Positions 15,680 through 24,472 of a stretch of 56,500 nt of DNA are shown piece after piece. Each line of letters starts with the position of its first letter. Within the stretch, counting starts at the first letter, position 1. This DNA comes from Pseudomonas fluorescens (GTDB taxonomy: Bacteria > Pseudomonadota > Gammaproteobacteria > Pseudomonadales > Pseudomonadaceae). Location: positions 1 to 56,500 of the forward strand of contig NZ_CABVHQ010000038.1 in the NCBI RefSeq assembly GCF_902497895.1, in the 5' to 3' direction. The translations under genes and the position numbers were made by a program. Under the pieces are notes generated by a model. It was given only the letters and a program-made list of their open reading frames with translations. It was not told the origin of the DNA and made no database searches.

Positions 15680-16990
15680 ATGCAAGTTTCTGTTGAAAAT
15701 ACTTCTGCTCTTGAGCGCCGCATGAGCATCACCGTGCCGGCTGAGCGCATCGAGACTCAGGTCAACAAGCGTCTGCAGCAGACTGCCCAAAAGGCCAAGA
15801 TCGCTGGCTTCCGTCCAGGCAAAGTGCCAATGAGCGAAATCAAGCGTCGTTTCGGTGCTGATGCGCGTCAGGAAGCTGTAGGCGACGTGATCCAGTCTTC
15901 TTTCTACGAAGCTGTTGTCGAGCAGAAGCTGAACCCGGCTGGCGCGCCTTCGATCGAGCCTAAGTCGATCGAAGCCGGCAAAGACCTGGAATACGTCGCA
16001 ACTTTCGAAGTGTTCCCTGAGTTCACCGTTGCCGGCTTCGACACCATCAATGTCGAGCGCCTGAGCGCTGACGTGGCGGACGCCGATCTCGACAAGATGC
16101 TGGAAGTCCTGCGCAAGCAGAACATCCGTTATGAGCAAGCTGATCGCGCTGCCCAGAACGAAGACCAGCTGAACATCGATTTCGTTGGCAAGGTCGACGG
16201 CGAAGTGTTCGCTGGCGGTTCTGCCAAGGGTACTCAGCTGGTTCTGGGTTCCGACCGCATGATCCCTGGCTTCGAAGACGGTCTGGTTGGCGCCAAGGCT
16301 GGTGAAGAACGTGTTCTGAACCTGACCTTCCCCGAGGACTATCAGAACCTGGACCTGGCTAGCAAGGCAGTAGAGTTCACCGTTACCGTGAACACTGTCT
16401 CCGAGCCGAAATTGCCGGAACTGAGCGAAGAATTCTTCGCTCAATTCGGTATCAAGGAAACAGGTATTGAAGGTTTCCGCGCCGAAGTTCGCAAGAACAT
16501 GGAGCGTGAGCTGCGTCAGGCGATCAAATCCAAGGTCAAGAATCAGGTAATGGACGGTCTGCTGGCCTCCAACCCGATCGAAATCCCGAAATCCCTGCTG
16601 GAAAACGAAGTCAACCGTCTGCGCGTGCAAGCTGTTCAGCAGTTCGGTGGCAACATCAAGCCTGATCAACTGCCGGTCGAGCTGTTCGAAGAGCAAGCCC
16701 GTCGCCGTGTGGTGCTGGGTCTGATCGTGGCTGAAGTGGTCAAGCAATTCGACCTCAAGCCTGACGAAGCTCGCGTTCGCGAAATGATTCAGGAAATGGC
16801 TTCGGCGTATCAAGAGCCTGAGCAGGTTGTGTCCTGGTATTACAAGAACGACCAGCAGCTGAACGAAGTCCGTTCGGTTGTGCTGGAAGAGCAAGTTGTG
16901 GATACTGTTCTGCAGAAAGCTAGCGTGACCGACAAATCGGTCTCTTACGAAGAAGCGGTCAAGCCGGTGGAAGCACCACAAGCTGACTGA
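15680..16990 (+). CDS. tig: Trigger factor (ribosome-bound chaperone and prolyl isomerase)
   Basis: The 436-residue protein has the three trigger-factor domains. The N-terminal ribosome-binding domain includes the signature GFRPGKVPMSEIKRRFG (F-R-x-G-x-x-P). The FKBP-type isomerase domain is at about residues 160-245 (EDQLNIDFVGKVDGEVFAGGS, MIPGFEDGL). The rest is the helical C-terminal chaperone domain. The start is the ATG at 15680 behind GAGGAA; an earlier in-frame ATG at 15617 would add 21 residues not found in the family. It is followed by clpP and clpX, the usual order. Confidence 0.97.
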   Translation: MQVSVENTSALERRMSITVPAERIETQVNKRLQQTAQKAKIAGFRPGKVPMSEIKRRFGADARQEAVGDVIQSSFYEAVVEQKLNPAGAPSIEPKSIEAGKDLEYVATFEVFPEFTVAGFDTINVERLSADVADADLDKMLEVLRKQNIRYEQADRAAQNEDQLNIDFVGKVDGEVFAGGSAKGTQLVLGSDRMIPGFEDGLVGAKAGEERVLNLTFPEDYQNLDLASKAVEFTVTVNTVSEPKLPELSEEFFAQFGIKETGIEGFRAEVRKNMERELRQAIKSKVKNQVMDGLLASNPIEIPKSLLENEVNRLRVQAVQQFGGNIKPDQLPVELFEEQARRRVVLGLIVAEVVKQFDLKPDEARVREMIQEMASAYQEPEQVVSWYYKNDQQLNEVRSVVLEEQVVDTVLQKASVTDKSVSYEEAVKPVEAPQAD

Positions 16991-17016
16991 TTTCTCTTTG
17001 TTTGAAAATACACACA

Positions 17017-17040
17017 TAAGCCAGCCTTTGCGCTGGCTTA
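17017..17040 (+). terminator. Hairpin between tig and clpP
   Basis: TAAGCCAGC and GCTGGCTTA form a nine-base-pair stem with a 6-base loop. No T run follows, so attenuation or processing is as likely as full termination. Confidence 0.55.
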
Positions 17041-17081
17041 TGCGTATTCAAGACATAACTATTTGGGAGTGACTGCCGGAC

Positions 17082-17723
17082 ATGTCCCGCAATTCTTATT
17101 ATCAGCAGAGCTCTGACATCCAGGCCGCAGGCGGCCTGGTCCCGATGGTTATCGAGCAGTCCGCCCGTGGCGAACGTGCCTATGACATCTACTCGCGCCT
17201 CCTCAAGGAGCGAGTGATCTTCCTGATTGGCCCGGTAGAAGACTACATGGCCAACCTGGTCGCGGCGCAACTGCTGTTCCTTGAAGCGGAAAATCCGGAC
17301 AAGGACATCCATCTTTACATCAACTCACCAGGCGGTTCGGTGACTGCGGGGATGTCGATCTACGACACCATGCAATTCATCAAGCCCGACGTTTCGACCA
17401 TCTGCATCGGCCAGGCCTGTAGCATGGGCGCTTTCCTGCTCGCCGGTGGCGCTGCGGGCAAACGTCACTGCCTGCCCAACTCGCGCATGATGATTCACCA
17501 GCCGTTGGGCGGTTTCCAGGGGCAGGCGTCGGATATCGACATTCATGCCAGGGAAATCCTCGCCATTCGTCTTCGCCTGAACTCGTTGCTGGCCCATCAC
17601 ACCGGGCAAAGCCTTGAAGTCATCGAGCGCGATACCGAGCGTGATAACTTCATGAGTGCAGAGCGTGCGGCCGAATATGGCCTGATCGATTCTGTGATCA
17701 CCAAGCGTCAAATGCCCGCCTAA
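17082..17723 (+). CDS. clpP: ATP-dependent Clp protease proteolytic subunit ClpP
   Basis: The 213-residue serine peptidase forms the tetradecameric barrel that degrades substrates fed by ClpX or ClpA. The catalytic Ser lies in GQACSMGAFLL, the His in RMMIHQPLGG, and the Asp in the ERDTERDNF region. The N-terminal part before GLVPMVIEQS is a typical short propeptide. GGGAG stands upstream of the ATG. clpX follows after about 107 bases, and tig precedes, as in most proteobacteria. Confidence 0.97.
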   Translation: MSRNSYYQQSSDIQAAGGLVPMVIEQSARGERAYDIYSRLLKERVIFLIGPVEDYMANLVAAQLLFLEAENPDKDIHLYINSPGGSVTAGMSIYDTMQFIKPDVSTICIGQACSMGAFLLAGGAAGKRHCLPNSRMMIHQPLGGFQGQASDIDIHAREILAIRLRLNSLLAHHTGQSLEVIERDTERDNFMSAERAAEYGLIDSVITKRQMPA

Positions 17724-17830
17724 GCAGCTCAAATGTAGGTGGTTGGGTTTAACTGGCCACCTGCGGGCTTGAAAAAGCCCGCAATAGCCTTCATCTTGTG
17801 TTGCAAGCCTATCGGATTTGGATCGATCGA

Positions 17831-19114
17831 ATGACTGACACCCGCAACGGCGAGGACAACGGCAAATTGCTCTATTGCTCCTTCTGTGGCAAAAGCCAGC
17901 ATGAAGTGCGCAAATTGATTGCCGGCCCCTCGGTCTTTATCTGCGACGAGTGCGTCGACCTGTGCAATGACATCATCCGTGAGGAGGTGCAGGAAGCACA
18001 GGCTGAAAGCAGCGCGCATAAATTGCCTTCGCCTAAAGAAATCAGCGGCATCCTTGACCAGTATGTGATTGGTCAGGAGCGTGCGAAAAAGGTTCTGGCC
18101 GTAGCGGTGTACAACCACTACAAACGCCTCAACCAGCGTGACAAAAAGAATGACGACGTCGAACTCGGCAAGAGCAACATCTTGCTGATCGGCCCGACAG
18201 GCTCGGGTAAAACCCTGCTTGCCGAAACACTGGCTCGCCTGCTGAATGTACCTTTCACCATCGCTGATGCCACCACCCTCACCGAAGCAGGTTATGTCGG
18301 TGAAGATGTGGAGAACATCATTCAGAAACTGCTGCAGAAATGCGATTACGACGTAGAGAAAGCCCAGATGGGCATTGTCTACATCGATGAGATCGACAAG
18401 ATCTCGCGCAAATCCGACAACCCTTCGATTACCCGGGATGTCTCCGGCGAAGGCGTGCAGCAGGCATTGCTCAAGTTGATCGAAGGCACTGTGGCTTCCG
18501 TACCGCCTCAAGGTGGTCGCAAGCACCCACAGCAGGAATTCCTTCAGGTCGATACGCGTAACATCCTGTTCATCTGCGGTGGTGCGTTCTCCGGGCTGGA
18601 AAAGGTCATTCAAAGCCGTTCCACCCGTGGCGGCATTGGCTTCAACGCCGAAGTGCGCAGCAAGGAAGAGGGCAAGAAGGTCGGTGAATCCCTGCGTGAA
18701 GTCGAACCTGACGATCTGGTCAAGTTCGGTCTGATCCCGGAATTCGTTGGTCGTCTGCCGGTTCTTGCCACCCTGGACGAGCTCGACGAAGCTGCGTTGA
18801 TGCAGATTCTCACCGAGCCCAAAAATGCTCTGACCAAGCAGTACGCCAAGCTGTTCGAGATGGAAGGCGTCGATCTGGAGTTCCGTGCCGACGCTCTCAA
18901 GTCGGTGGCCAAGCGTGCGCTTGAGCGCAAGACCGGTGCTCGTGGATTGCGTTCGATCCTCGAAGGCGTGTTGCTCGACACTATGTACGAGATCCCCTCG
19001 CAGTCCGAGGTGAGTAAAGTAGTGATCGACGAAAGCGTTATAGAAGGCAAGTCCAAGCCACTGTATATCTACGAAAACAGTGAGCCGACGGCCAAGGCAG
19101 TGCCAGACGCTTAA
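17831..19114 (+). CDS. clpX: ATP-dependent Clp protease ATP-binding subunit ClpX
   Basis: The 427-residue AAA+ unfoldase has the N-terminal C4 zinc finger (CSFCGK...CDECVDLC), a Walker A motif (GPTGSGKTLLAE), Walker B (IVYIDEIDKI) and the sensor-2 region (ARGLRSILE). It recognises tagged or specific substrates and threads them into ClpP. The start is set at the ATG at 17831, which gives the family N-terminus MTDTRNGE; an upstream in-frame start would add 11 unconserved residues. It ends in a terminator hairpin before lon. Confidence 0.97.
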   Translation: MTDTRNGEDNGKLLYCSFCGKSQHEVRKLIAGPSVFICDECVDLCNDIIREEVQEAQAESSAHKLPSPKEISGILDQYVIGQERAKKVLAVAVYNHYKRLNQRDKKNDDVELGKSNILLIGPTGSGKTLLAETLARLLNVPFTIADATTLTEAGYVGEDVENIIQKLLQKCDYDVEKAQMGIVYIDEIDKISRKSDNPSITRDVSGEGVQQALLKLIEGTVASVPPQGGRKHPQQEFLQVDTRNILFICGGAFSGLEKVIQSRSTRGGIGFNAEVRSKEEGKKVGESLREVEPDDLVKFGLIPEFVGRLPVLATLDELDEAALMQILTEPKNALTKQYAKLFEMEGVDLEFRADALKSVAKRALERKTGARGLRSILEGVLLDTMYEIPSQSEVSKVVIDESVIEGKSKPLYIYENSEPTAKAVPDA

Positions 19115-19136
19115 GCGTCGCACTGCTGGATTCAAG

Positions 19137-19157
19137 AAGGGGCCTTCGGGCCCCTTT
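19137..19157 (+). terminator. Terminator after clpX
   Basis: AAGGGGCC and GGCCCCTT form a stem with a 4-base TTCG-type loop, followed by TTGCTTTTGC. It begins 23 bases after the clpX stop codon. Confidence 0.8.
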
Positions 19158-19208
19158 GCTTTTGCAGGAACTTTCAAAGGTTCGGGCCGCGTCGGACGAT
19201 CTTTTAAG

Positions 19209-19237
19209 CTTGTTTTTTTCGAAGGCAGCCCCCATCT
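19209..19237 (+). promoter_or_regulatory. Predicted heat-shock (sigma-32) promoter of lon
   Basis: CTTGTTT at 19209-19215 and CCCCATCT at 19230-19237 are 14 bases apart. They match the sigma-32 consensus CTTGAAA and CCCCATNT in five of seven and all defined positions respectively. The site ends about 58 bases before the lon start codon, which fits the known heat-shock control of lon. Confidence 0.75.
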
Positions 19238-19295
19238 TGGTTTCAAGCTTAATTCCATCTGTTTCCGGCCTTATGGCCGCCGTAGAGGCGAAATC

Positions 19296-21692
19296 ATGAA
19301 GACAACCATCGAATTGCCTCTCCTGCCATTGCGTGATGTTGTGGTTTATCCGCACATGGTTATCCCGCTGTTCGTGGGGCGCGAGAAATCCATCGAAGCC
19401 CTCGAGGCCGCGATGACGGGCGACAAGCAGATTCTCCTGCTGGCTCAGAGGAACCCTGCCGACGACGATCCCGGTGAAGAAGCACTTTATCGCGTAGGTA
19501 CCATCGCGACGGTTCTGCAACTGCTCAAGCTGCCTGACGGCACGGTCAAGGTGTTGGTCGAGGGTGAACAGCGCGGGGCGGTCGAACGTTTCATCGAAGT
19601 GGACGGCCACTGCCGTGCCGAAGTCTCGCTGATCGACGAGATCGATGCGCCAGAGCGCGAGTCGGAAGTCTTTGTCCGCAGCCTGCTGGCTCAGTTCGAG
19701 CAATACGTACAACTGGGCAAGAAAGTCCCTGCCGAAGTGCTGTCGTCGCTTAACAGCATCGACGAGCCTAGCCGCCTGGTCGATACCATGGCGGCGCACA
19801 TGGCGCTGAAGATCGAGCAGAAGCAGGAAATCCTCGAAATCATCGATTTGTCGGCCCGGGTCGAGCACGTTCTGGCGTTGCTGGATGCCGAGATCGACCT
19901 GCTGCAAGTCGAAAAACGCATTCGCGGTCGCGTCAAAAAGCAAATGGAGCGCAGCCAGCGCGAGTACTACCTGAATGAGCAGATGAAGGCCATTCAGAAA
20001 GAGCTGGGCGATAGCGACGAAGGCCATAACGAAATCGAAGAGCTGAAAAAGCGCATCGATGCCGCCGGCTTGCCGAAAGACGCTTTGGCCAAGGCTCAGG
20101 CGGAGCTGAACAAACTCAAACAAATGTCGCCAATGTCTGCGGAAGCGACAGTGGTGCGTACGTATATCGACTGGCTGGTTCAGGTGCCGTGGAAGGCTCA
20201 GAGCAAGGTACGTCTGGACCTGGTACGGGCTGAAGATATCCTCGACGCCGACCATTACGGCCTGGATGAAGTCAAGGAACGGATCCTCGAATACCTCGCC
20301 GTGCAAAAGCGCGTGAAGAAAATTCGTGGCCCGGTGTTGTGCCTGGTCGGTCCTCCCGGGGTTGGTAAAACATCCCTGGCGGAGTCGATTGCCCATGCGA
20401 CCAACCGTAAATTCGTGCGTATGGCCCTCGGTGGCGTGCGTGATGAAGCGGAAATTCGTGGTCATCGGCGGACTTACATCGGTTCGATGCCAGGAAGATT
20501 GATTCAAAAGATGACAAAAGTTGGCGTGCGCAACCCGCTGTTCCTGCTCGATGAAATCGACAAGATGGGTAGCGATATGCGTGGCGATCCGGCGTCGGCG
20601 TTGCTCGAAGTGCTCGATCCCGAGCAGAACCACAACTTCAATGACCATTACCTGGAAGTCGACTACGACCTTTCCGATGTGATGTTCCTCTGCACCGCCA
20701 ACTCGATGAACATCCCGGCGGCGCTGCTCGACCGGATGGAAGTGATTCGTCTGCCGGGCTACACCGAAGACGAGAAGATCAACATCGCCGTCAAATACCT
20801 CTCGCCCAAACAGATTCAGGCCAATGGCTTGAAGAAAGGCGAAGTGGAATTCGACGCCGAGGCGATCCGCGACATCATTCGTTACTACACCCGCGAAGCC
20901 GGTGTGCGTGGCCTTGAACGGCAGATTGCCAAGGTCTGCCGCAAGGCGGTCAAAGAGCATTCCCTGGAAAAACGCTTCTCGGTAAAAGTGACAGCCGAGA
21001 TGCTGGAACACTTCCTTGGAGTGCGCAAATTCCGCTACGGCCTGGCTGAGCAGCAGGATCAGATCGGACAGGTGACAGGCCTGGCCTGGACTCAGGTCGG
21101 TGGTGAGTTGCTGACCATTGAAGCAGCCGTGGTACCGGGCAAGGGTCAGTTGATCAAGACCGGTTCCCTGGGTGACGTAATGGTCGAATCGATCACTGCG
21201 GCGCTGACGGTTGTGCGCAGTCGTGCGAAGAGCCTGGGGATCCCTCTGGACTTCCACGAGAAGCGTGACACCCATATCCACATGCCGGAAGGGGCTACGC
21301 CTAAAGATGGTCCGAGCGCCGGTGTCGGCATGTGTACGGCCCTGGTGTCGGCACTGACCGGGATTCCGGTGCGTGCAGATGTCGCCATGACCGGTGAAAT
21401 CACTTTGCGCGGCCAGGTTCTGGCAATTGGCGGTCTGAAGGAAAAACTGCTGGCGGCACACCGCGGCGGGATCAAGACCGTGATCATTCCTGAAGAGAAT
21501 GTCCGCGACTTGAAGGAAATTCCCGACAATATCAAGCAAGATCTTCAGATTAAACCAGTTAAATGGATTGACGAGGTCCTGCAAATTGCGCTGCAATACG
21601 CGCCGGAGCCCTTGCCGGATGTGGCTCCGGAGATAGTTGCAAAGGATGAAAAGCGCGAGTCTGATTCCAAGGAAAGAATTAGCACGCATTAG
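19296..21692 (+). CDS. lon: ATP-dependent protease Lon
   Basis: The 798-residue protein is full-length Lon. It has the N-terminal substrate-binding LON domain (LPLLPLRDVVVYPHMVIPLFVGREKS), the coiled-coil middle, the AAA+ module with Walker A (GPPGVGKTSLAES), and the C-terminal Ser-Lys protease domain with the nucleophile in PKDGPSAGVGMC. It degrades misfolded and short-lived regulatory proteins in the cytosol. The ATG at 19296 follows GAGGCG and gives the family N-terminus; the frame is open upstream through the clpX terminator, but that part is not coding. It is followed by hupB. Confidence 0.97.
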   Translation: MKTTIELPLLPLRDVVVYPHMVIPLFVGREKSIEALEAAMTGDKQILLLAQRNPADDDPGEEALYRVGTIATVLQLLKLPDGTVKVLVEGEQRGAVERFIEVDGHCRAEVSLIDEIDAPERESEVFVRSLLAQFEQYVQLGKKVPAEVLSSLNSIDEPSRLVDTMAAHMALKIEQKQEILEIIDLSARVEHVLALLDAEIDLLQVEKRIRGRVKKQMERSQREYYLNEQMKAIQKELGDSDEGHNEIEELKKRIDAAGLPKDALAKAQAELNKLKQMSPMSAEATVVRTYIDWLVQVPWKAQSKVRLDLVRAEDILDADHYGLDEVKERILEYLAVQKRVKKIRGPVLCLVGPPGVGKTSLAESIAHATNRKFVRMALGGVRDEAEIRGHRRTYIGSMPGRLIQKMTKVGVRNPLFLLDEIDKMGSDMRGDPASALLEVLDPEQNHNFNDHYLEVDYDLSDVMFLCTANSMNIPAALLDRMEVIRLPGYTEDEKINIAVKYLSPKQIQANGLKKGEVEFDAEAIRDIIRYYTREAGVRGLERQIAKVCRKAVKEHSLEKRFSVKVTAEMLEHFLGVRKFRYGLAEQQDQIGQVTGLAWTQVGGELLTIEAAVVPGKGQLIKTGSLGDVMVESITAALTVVRSRAKSLGIPLDFHEKRDTHIHMPEGATPKDGPSAGVGMCTALVSALTGIPVRADVAMTGEITLRGQVLAIGGLKEKLLAAHRGGIKTVIIPEENVRDLKEIPDNIKQDLQIKPVKWIDEVLQIALQYAPEPLPDVAPEIVAKDEKRESDSKERISTH

Positions 21693-21716
21693 TACGAATT
21701 TGCCTGGGGGGCTTTC

Positions 21717-21746
21717 TTGACAGCTTTTTAGAGCCCTTGTTATAAA
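21717..21746 (+). promoter_or_regulatory. Predicted sigma-70 promoter of hupB
   Basis: TTGACA at 21717-21722, a perfect -35 hexamer, and TATAAA at 21741-21746 are 18 bases apart. The site is about 95 bases upstream of the HU start codon and outside lon, so hupB can be transcribed independently. Confidence 0.7.
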
Positions 21747-21840
21747 GCGGCTCTTAAGTGTCAGTAGGCCATTCAGCGCTCGCTTTTGCTTTCACCAAAA
21801 AACTTAGAATCATACTCAAATAGATATAAGGGGACTTAGA

Positions 21841-22113
21841 GTGAACAAGTCGGAACTGATTGATGCTATCGCTGCATCCGCTGATATCCCGAAAGCTGCT
21901 GCTGGCCGTGCGCTGGACGCTGTAATCGAATCCGTCACTGGCGCTCTCAAGGCTGGCGACTCTGTTGTACTGGTTGGTTTCGGCACCTTCTCCGTCACCG
22001 ATCGTCCAGCTCGCATTGGTCGTAACCCACAGACCGGTAAGACGCTGGAAATCGCAGCAGCCAAAAAACCAGGTTTCAAAGCCGGTAAAGCACTGAAAGA
22101 AGCTGTTAACTAA
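21841..22113 (+). CDS. hupB: DNA-binding protein HU-beta
   Basis: The 90-residue protein is a classic HU subunit: MNKSELIDAIAASADIPKAA at the N-terminus, the GFGTFSVTDRPARIGRNPQTG DNA-binding arm, and KPGFKAGKALKEAVN at the end. It coats and bends DNA without strong sequence preference. The start codon is GTG, behind GGGGAC. It lies between lon and ppiD, a conserved arrangement in Gammaproteobacteria. Confidence 0.97.
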   Translation: MNKSELIDAIAASADIPKAAAGRALDAVIESVTGALKAGDSVVLVGFGTFSVTDRPARIGRNPQTGKTLEIAAAKKPGFKAGKALKEAVN

Positions 22114-22167
22114 GCGTCTTTTCAAGTCTTTGCCCATCCGGGTCGGGGTCATTCCTGACTTGGCAGC

Positions 22168-22244
22168 GGAGCGGTAGTTCAGTCGGTTAGAATACCGGCC
22201 TGTCACGCCGGGGGTCGCGGGTTCGAGTCCCGTCCGCTCCGCCA
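22168..22244 (+). tRNA. tRNA-Asp (anticodon GTC)
   Basis: A 77-base cloverleaf: acceptor GGAGCGG pairs with CCGCTCC, the anticodon stem CCGGC/GCCGG encloses CTGTCAC, and CCA is encoded. It sits between hupB and ppiD and could be cotranscribed with hupB. Confidence 0.97.
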
Positions 22245-22251
22245 GTTACGA

Positions 22252-22278
22252 GAAGGCGCATCCTCGGATGCGCCTTTC
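22252..22278 (+). terminator. Terminator after tRNA-Asp
   Basis: AAGGCGCATCC pairs exactly with GGATGCGCCTT around a short loop, followed by TCTT. It starts 8 bases after the tRNA. Confidence 0.85.
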
Positions 22279-22345
22279 TTCTATCCGGATTCTACCCACG
22301 CTCCACGGTTGCCTAATTTGAAGTACAACCGTTTCTGGGGGACGC

Positions 22346-24217
22346 ATGCTGCAGAATATCAGGGACAATTCACAAGGCTGGATTGCCAAGACCATTATCG
22401 GGATCATCGTCGTACTGATGGCTTTTACCGGTATCGAGGCCATTTTCCAGGCCACTACCAATAGCCAGGACGCCGCCAAGGTCAATGGTGAAGAGATCAG
22501 TCAGAACGAGCTGAGCCAGGCGGTCGACATGCAACGCCGTCAGCTCATGCAACAGCTGGGCAAGGATTTCGATGCTTCCTTGCTCGATGAAAAGATGTTG
22601 CGTGAATCTGCTCTGAAAGGGCTGATCGACCGCAAGTTGTTGCTACAGGGCGCAGACGAATCGAAATTCGCTTTCTCCGAAGCAGCTCTGGACCAGGTGA
22701 TCCTGCAGACGCCTGAGTTTCAGGTCGACGGCAAGTTCAGCCCCGAGCGTTTCGATCAGGTAATCCGCCAACTGGGCTACGGCCGTATGCAATTCCGCCA
22801 GATGCTGGCGCAGGAAATGCTGATCGGTCAACTGCGTGCCGGTCTGGCAGGTAGCGGTTTCGTCACCGATGCACAGGTTCTGGCATTCGCGCGCCTGGAA
22901 AAACAGACCCGCGATTTCGCCTCCTTGAGCATCAAGGCCGATCCATCGGCAGTCAAAGTGACTGATGACGAGATCAAGGCTCACTACGACGAACATGCCA
23001 AGGAGTTCATGACGCCCGATCAGGTGGTGATCGATTACCTCGAGTTGAAGAAAGCTTCTTTCTTTGACCAGGTCAGCGTCAAGGATGAAGACCTGCAGGC
23101 TCAATATCAGAAGGAAACCGCGAATATCTCCGAGCAACGTCGGGGCGCGCACATTCTGATCGAGGTCAATGACAAGGTGAACGAGGCGCAAGCCAAGACC
23201 AGAATCGACGAAGTTCAGGCGCGTCTGGCCAAAGGTGAAAGCTTCGAGGCCCTGGCCAAAGAGTTCTCCCAGGATCCTGGTTCGGCGGCGAACGGCGGTG
23301 ACCTGGGTTACGCCGGTCCGGGTGTCTACGACCCAGCCTTCGAAAAGGCCTTGTACGCCTTGAACAAGGATGAGGTTTCGTCACCGGTTCGTACCGACTT
23401 CGGTTGGCACCTGATCAAGTTGCTGGGCGTCGAGGCACCTTCAGTGCCGAGCTTTGCCAGCTTGAAAGACAAGCTGACGCTCGAGCTCAAGGCGCAACAG
23501 GTCGAGCAGCGCTTTGTCGAAGCGACCAAGCAGCTTGAAGACTCTGCGTTCGAAGCGTCCGATCTGGCCCAGCCGGCTCAAGAGCTGAAGCTGACCGTTC
23601 ACACCTCCGCGCCGTTTGGCCGTGAGGGCGGTGAGGGTGTAGCAGCCAACCGTGCGGTAGTAACGGCGGCATTCAGCCCTGAAGTCCTGGATGAAGGTGC
23701 CAACAGCACTGCCATCGAACTGGACCCGGATACCGTTGTGGTCCTGCGTGCCAAAGAGCATCGCAAGCCTGCGCAACTGCCACTGGAAAGCGTTGCTGCG
23801 AGCATCCGCGTGCAATTGGCCAAGGAGCATGCAAGTGCTGCCGCCAAGGCCAGGGCCGAGGAACTGATCGCCAGCCTGCGCGACGGCAAGACGCCGTTGG
23901 ATAAAGCGCTGGACGGCCAGAACTGGAAAGTGCAGGAAGCCGTCACGCGTGGCCAGGAAGGGATCGACCCGACCGTGCTGCAAGCACTGTTCCGCATGCC
24001 GAAGCCTGGAGCCAAGGACAAGCCGACCTTCACCAGCGTGACCCTGGCTGACGGTAGCCTGGCGATCGTGCGCCTGAACGGCGTCAACGAAGCGGCAGCG
24101 CCTACCGAGGAAGAGAAGGTTCAGTACCGTCGCTTCCTGGCCTCGCGGGTGGGTCAGCAAGACTTTGCCGCCTATCGCAAGCAACTGGAAAGCCAGGCAG
24201 ACATCGAGAAGTTCTGA
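22346..24217 (+). CDS. ppiD: Periplasmic folding chaperone PpiD (SurA-N / parvulin-type)
   Basis: The 623-residue protein has an uncleaved N-terminal membrane anchor (residues about 16-35, IIGIIVVLMAFTGIEAIF). A SurA-like chaperone domain follows, then a parvulin-type prolyl isomerase domain at about residues 265-360 (RRGAHILIEV, EFSQDPGSAANGGDLGYAGPG, VRTDFGWHLIKL). PpiD assists newly exported proteins leaving the SecYEG translocon. The region and length fit the family. GGGGGAC precedes the ATG. A strong terminator follows. Confidence 0.93.
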   Translation: MLQNIRDNSQGWIAKTIIGIIVVLMAFTGIEAIFQATTNSQDAAKVNGEEISQNELSQAVDMQRRQLMQQLGKDFDASLLDEKMLRESALKGLIDRKLLLQGADESKFAFSEAALDQVILQTPEFQVDGKFSPERFDQVIRQLGYGRMQFRQMLAQEMLIGQLRAGLAGSGFVTDAQVLAFARLEKQTRDFASLSIKADPSAVKVTDDEIKAHYDEHAKEFMTPDQVVIDYLELKKASFFDQVSVKDEDLQAQYQKETANISEQRRGAHILIEVNDKVNEAQAKTRIDEVQARLAKGESFEALAKEFSQDPGSAANGGDLGYAGPGVYDPAFEKALYALNKDEVSSPVRTDFGWHLIKLLGVEAPSVPSFASLKDKLTLELKAQQVEQRFVEATKQLEDSAFEASDLAQPAQELKLTVHTSAPFGREGGEGVAANRAVVTAAFSPEVLDEGANSTAIELDPDTVVVLRAKEHRKPAQLPLESVAASIRVQLAKEHASAAAKARAEELIASLRDGKTPLDKALDGQNWKVQEAVTRGQEGIDPTVLQALFRMPKPGAKDKPTFTSVTLADGSLAIVRLNGVNEAAAPTEEEKVQYRRFLASRVGQQDFAAYRKQLESQADIEKF

Positions 24218-24247
24218 TGCCTGACTGATTCAGTAAGTCGTAAACAA

Positions 24248-24276
24248 AGACCCCGGCCGCAAGGCCGGGGTCTTTT
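24248..24276 (+). terminator. Rho-independent terminator after ppiD
   Basis: GACCCCGGCC pairs with GGCCGGGGTC around GCAA, followed by TTTTGTTT. It starts about 30 bases after the ppiD stop codon. Confidence 0.92.
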
Positions 24277-24472
24277 GTTTAGGGGGCTATCAAATGTTCC
24301 AGTCCGCACCCGGCAGCCAGGTGGCGAGTGTTCATTGATCATTTTTCTGCGCGACTTTCCCCCGTAAACCGGGCTCATCAGGCTTGCAAGGCGGTCAAGA
24401 CACTAAACGGTACGCCCACGAGGGTCGATCTGTTGCACAATACCTCCCGAACCGTTTTGCTCAGGATGTTCA

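Noticed and set aside
19038..21689. 883-codon minus-strand frame over lon
   Set aside because: It is the reverse of lon and has a shadow composition; no ribosome site or family similarity.
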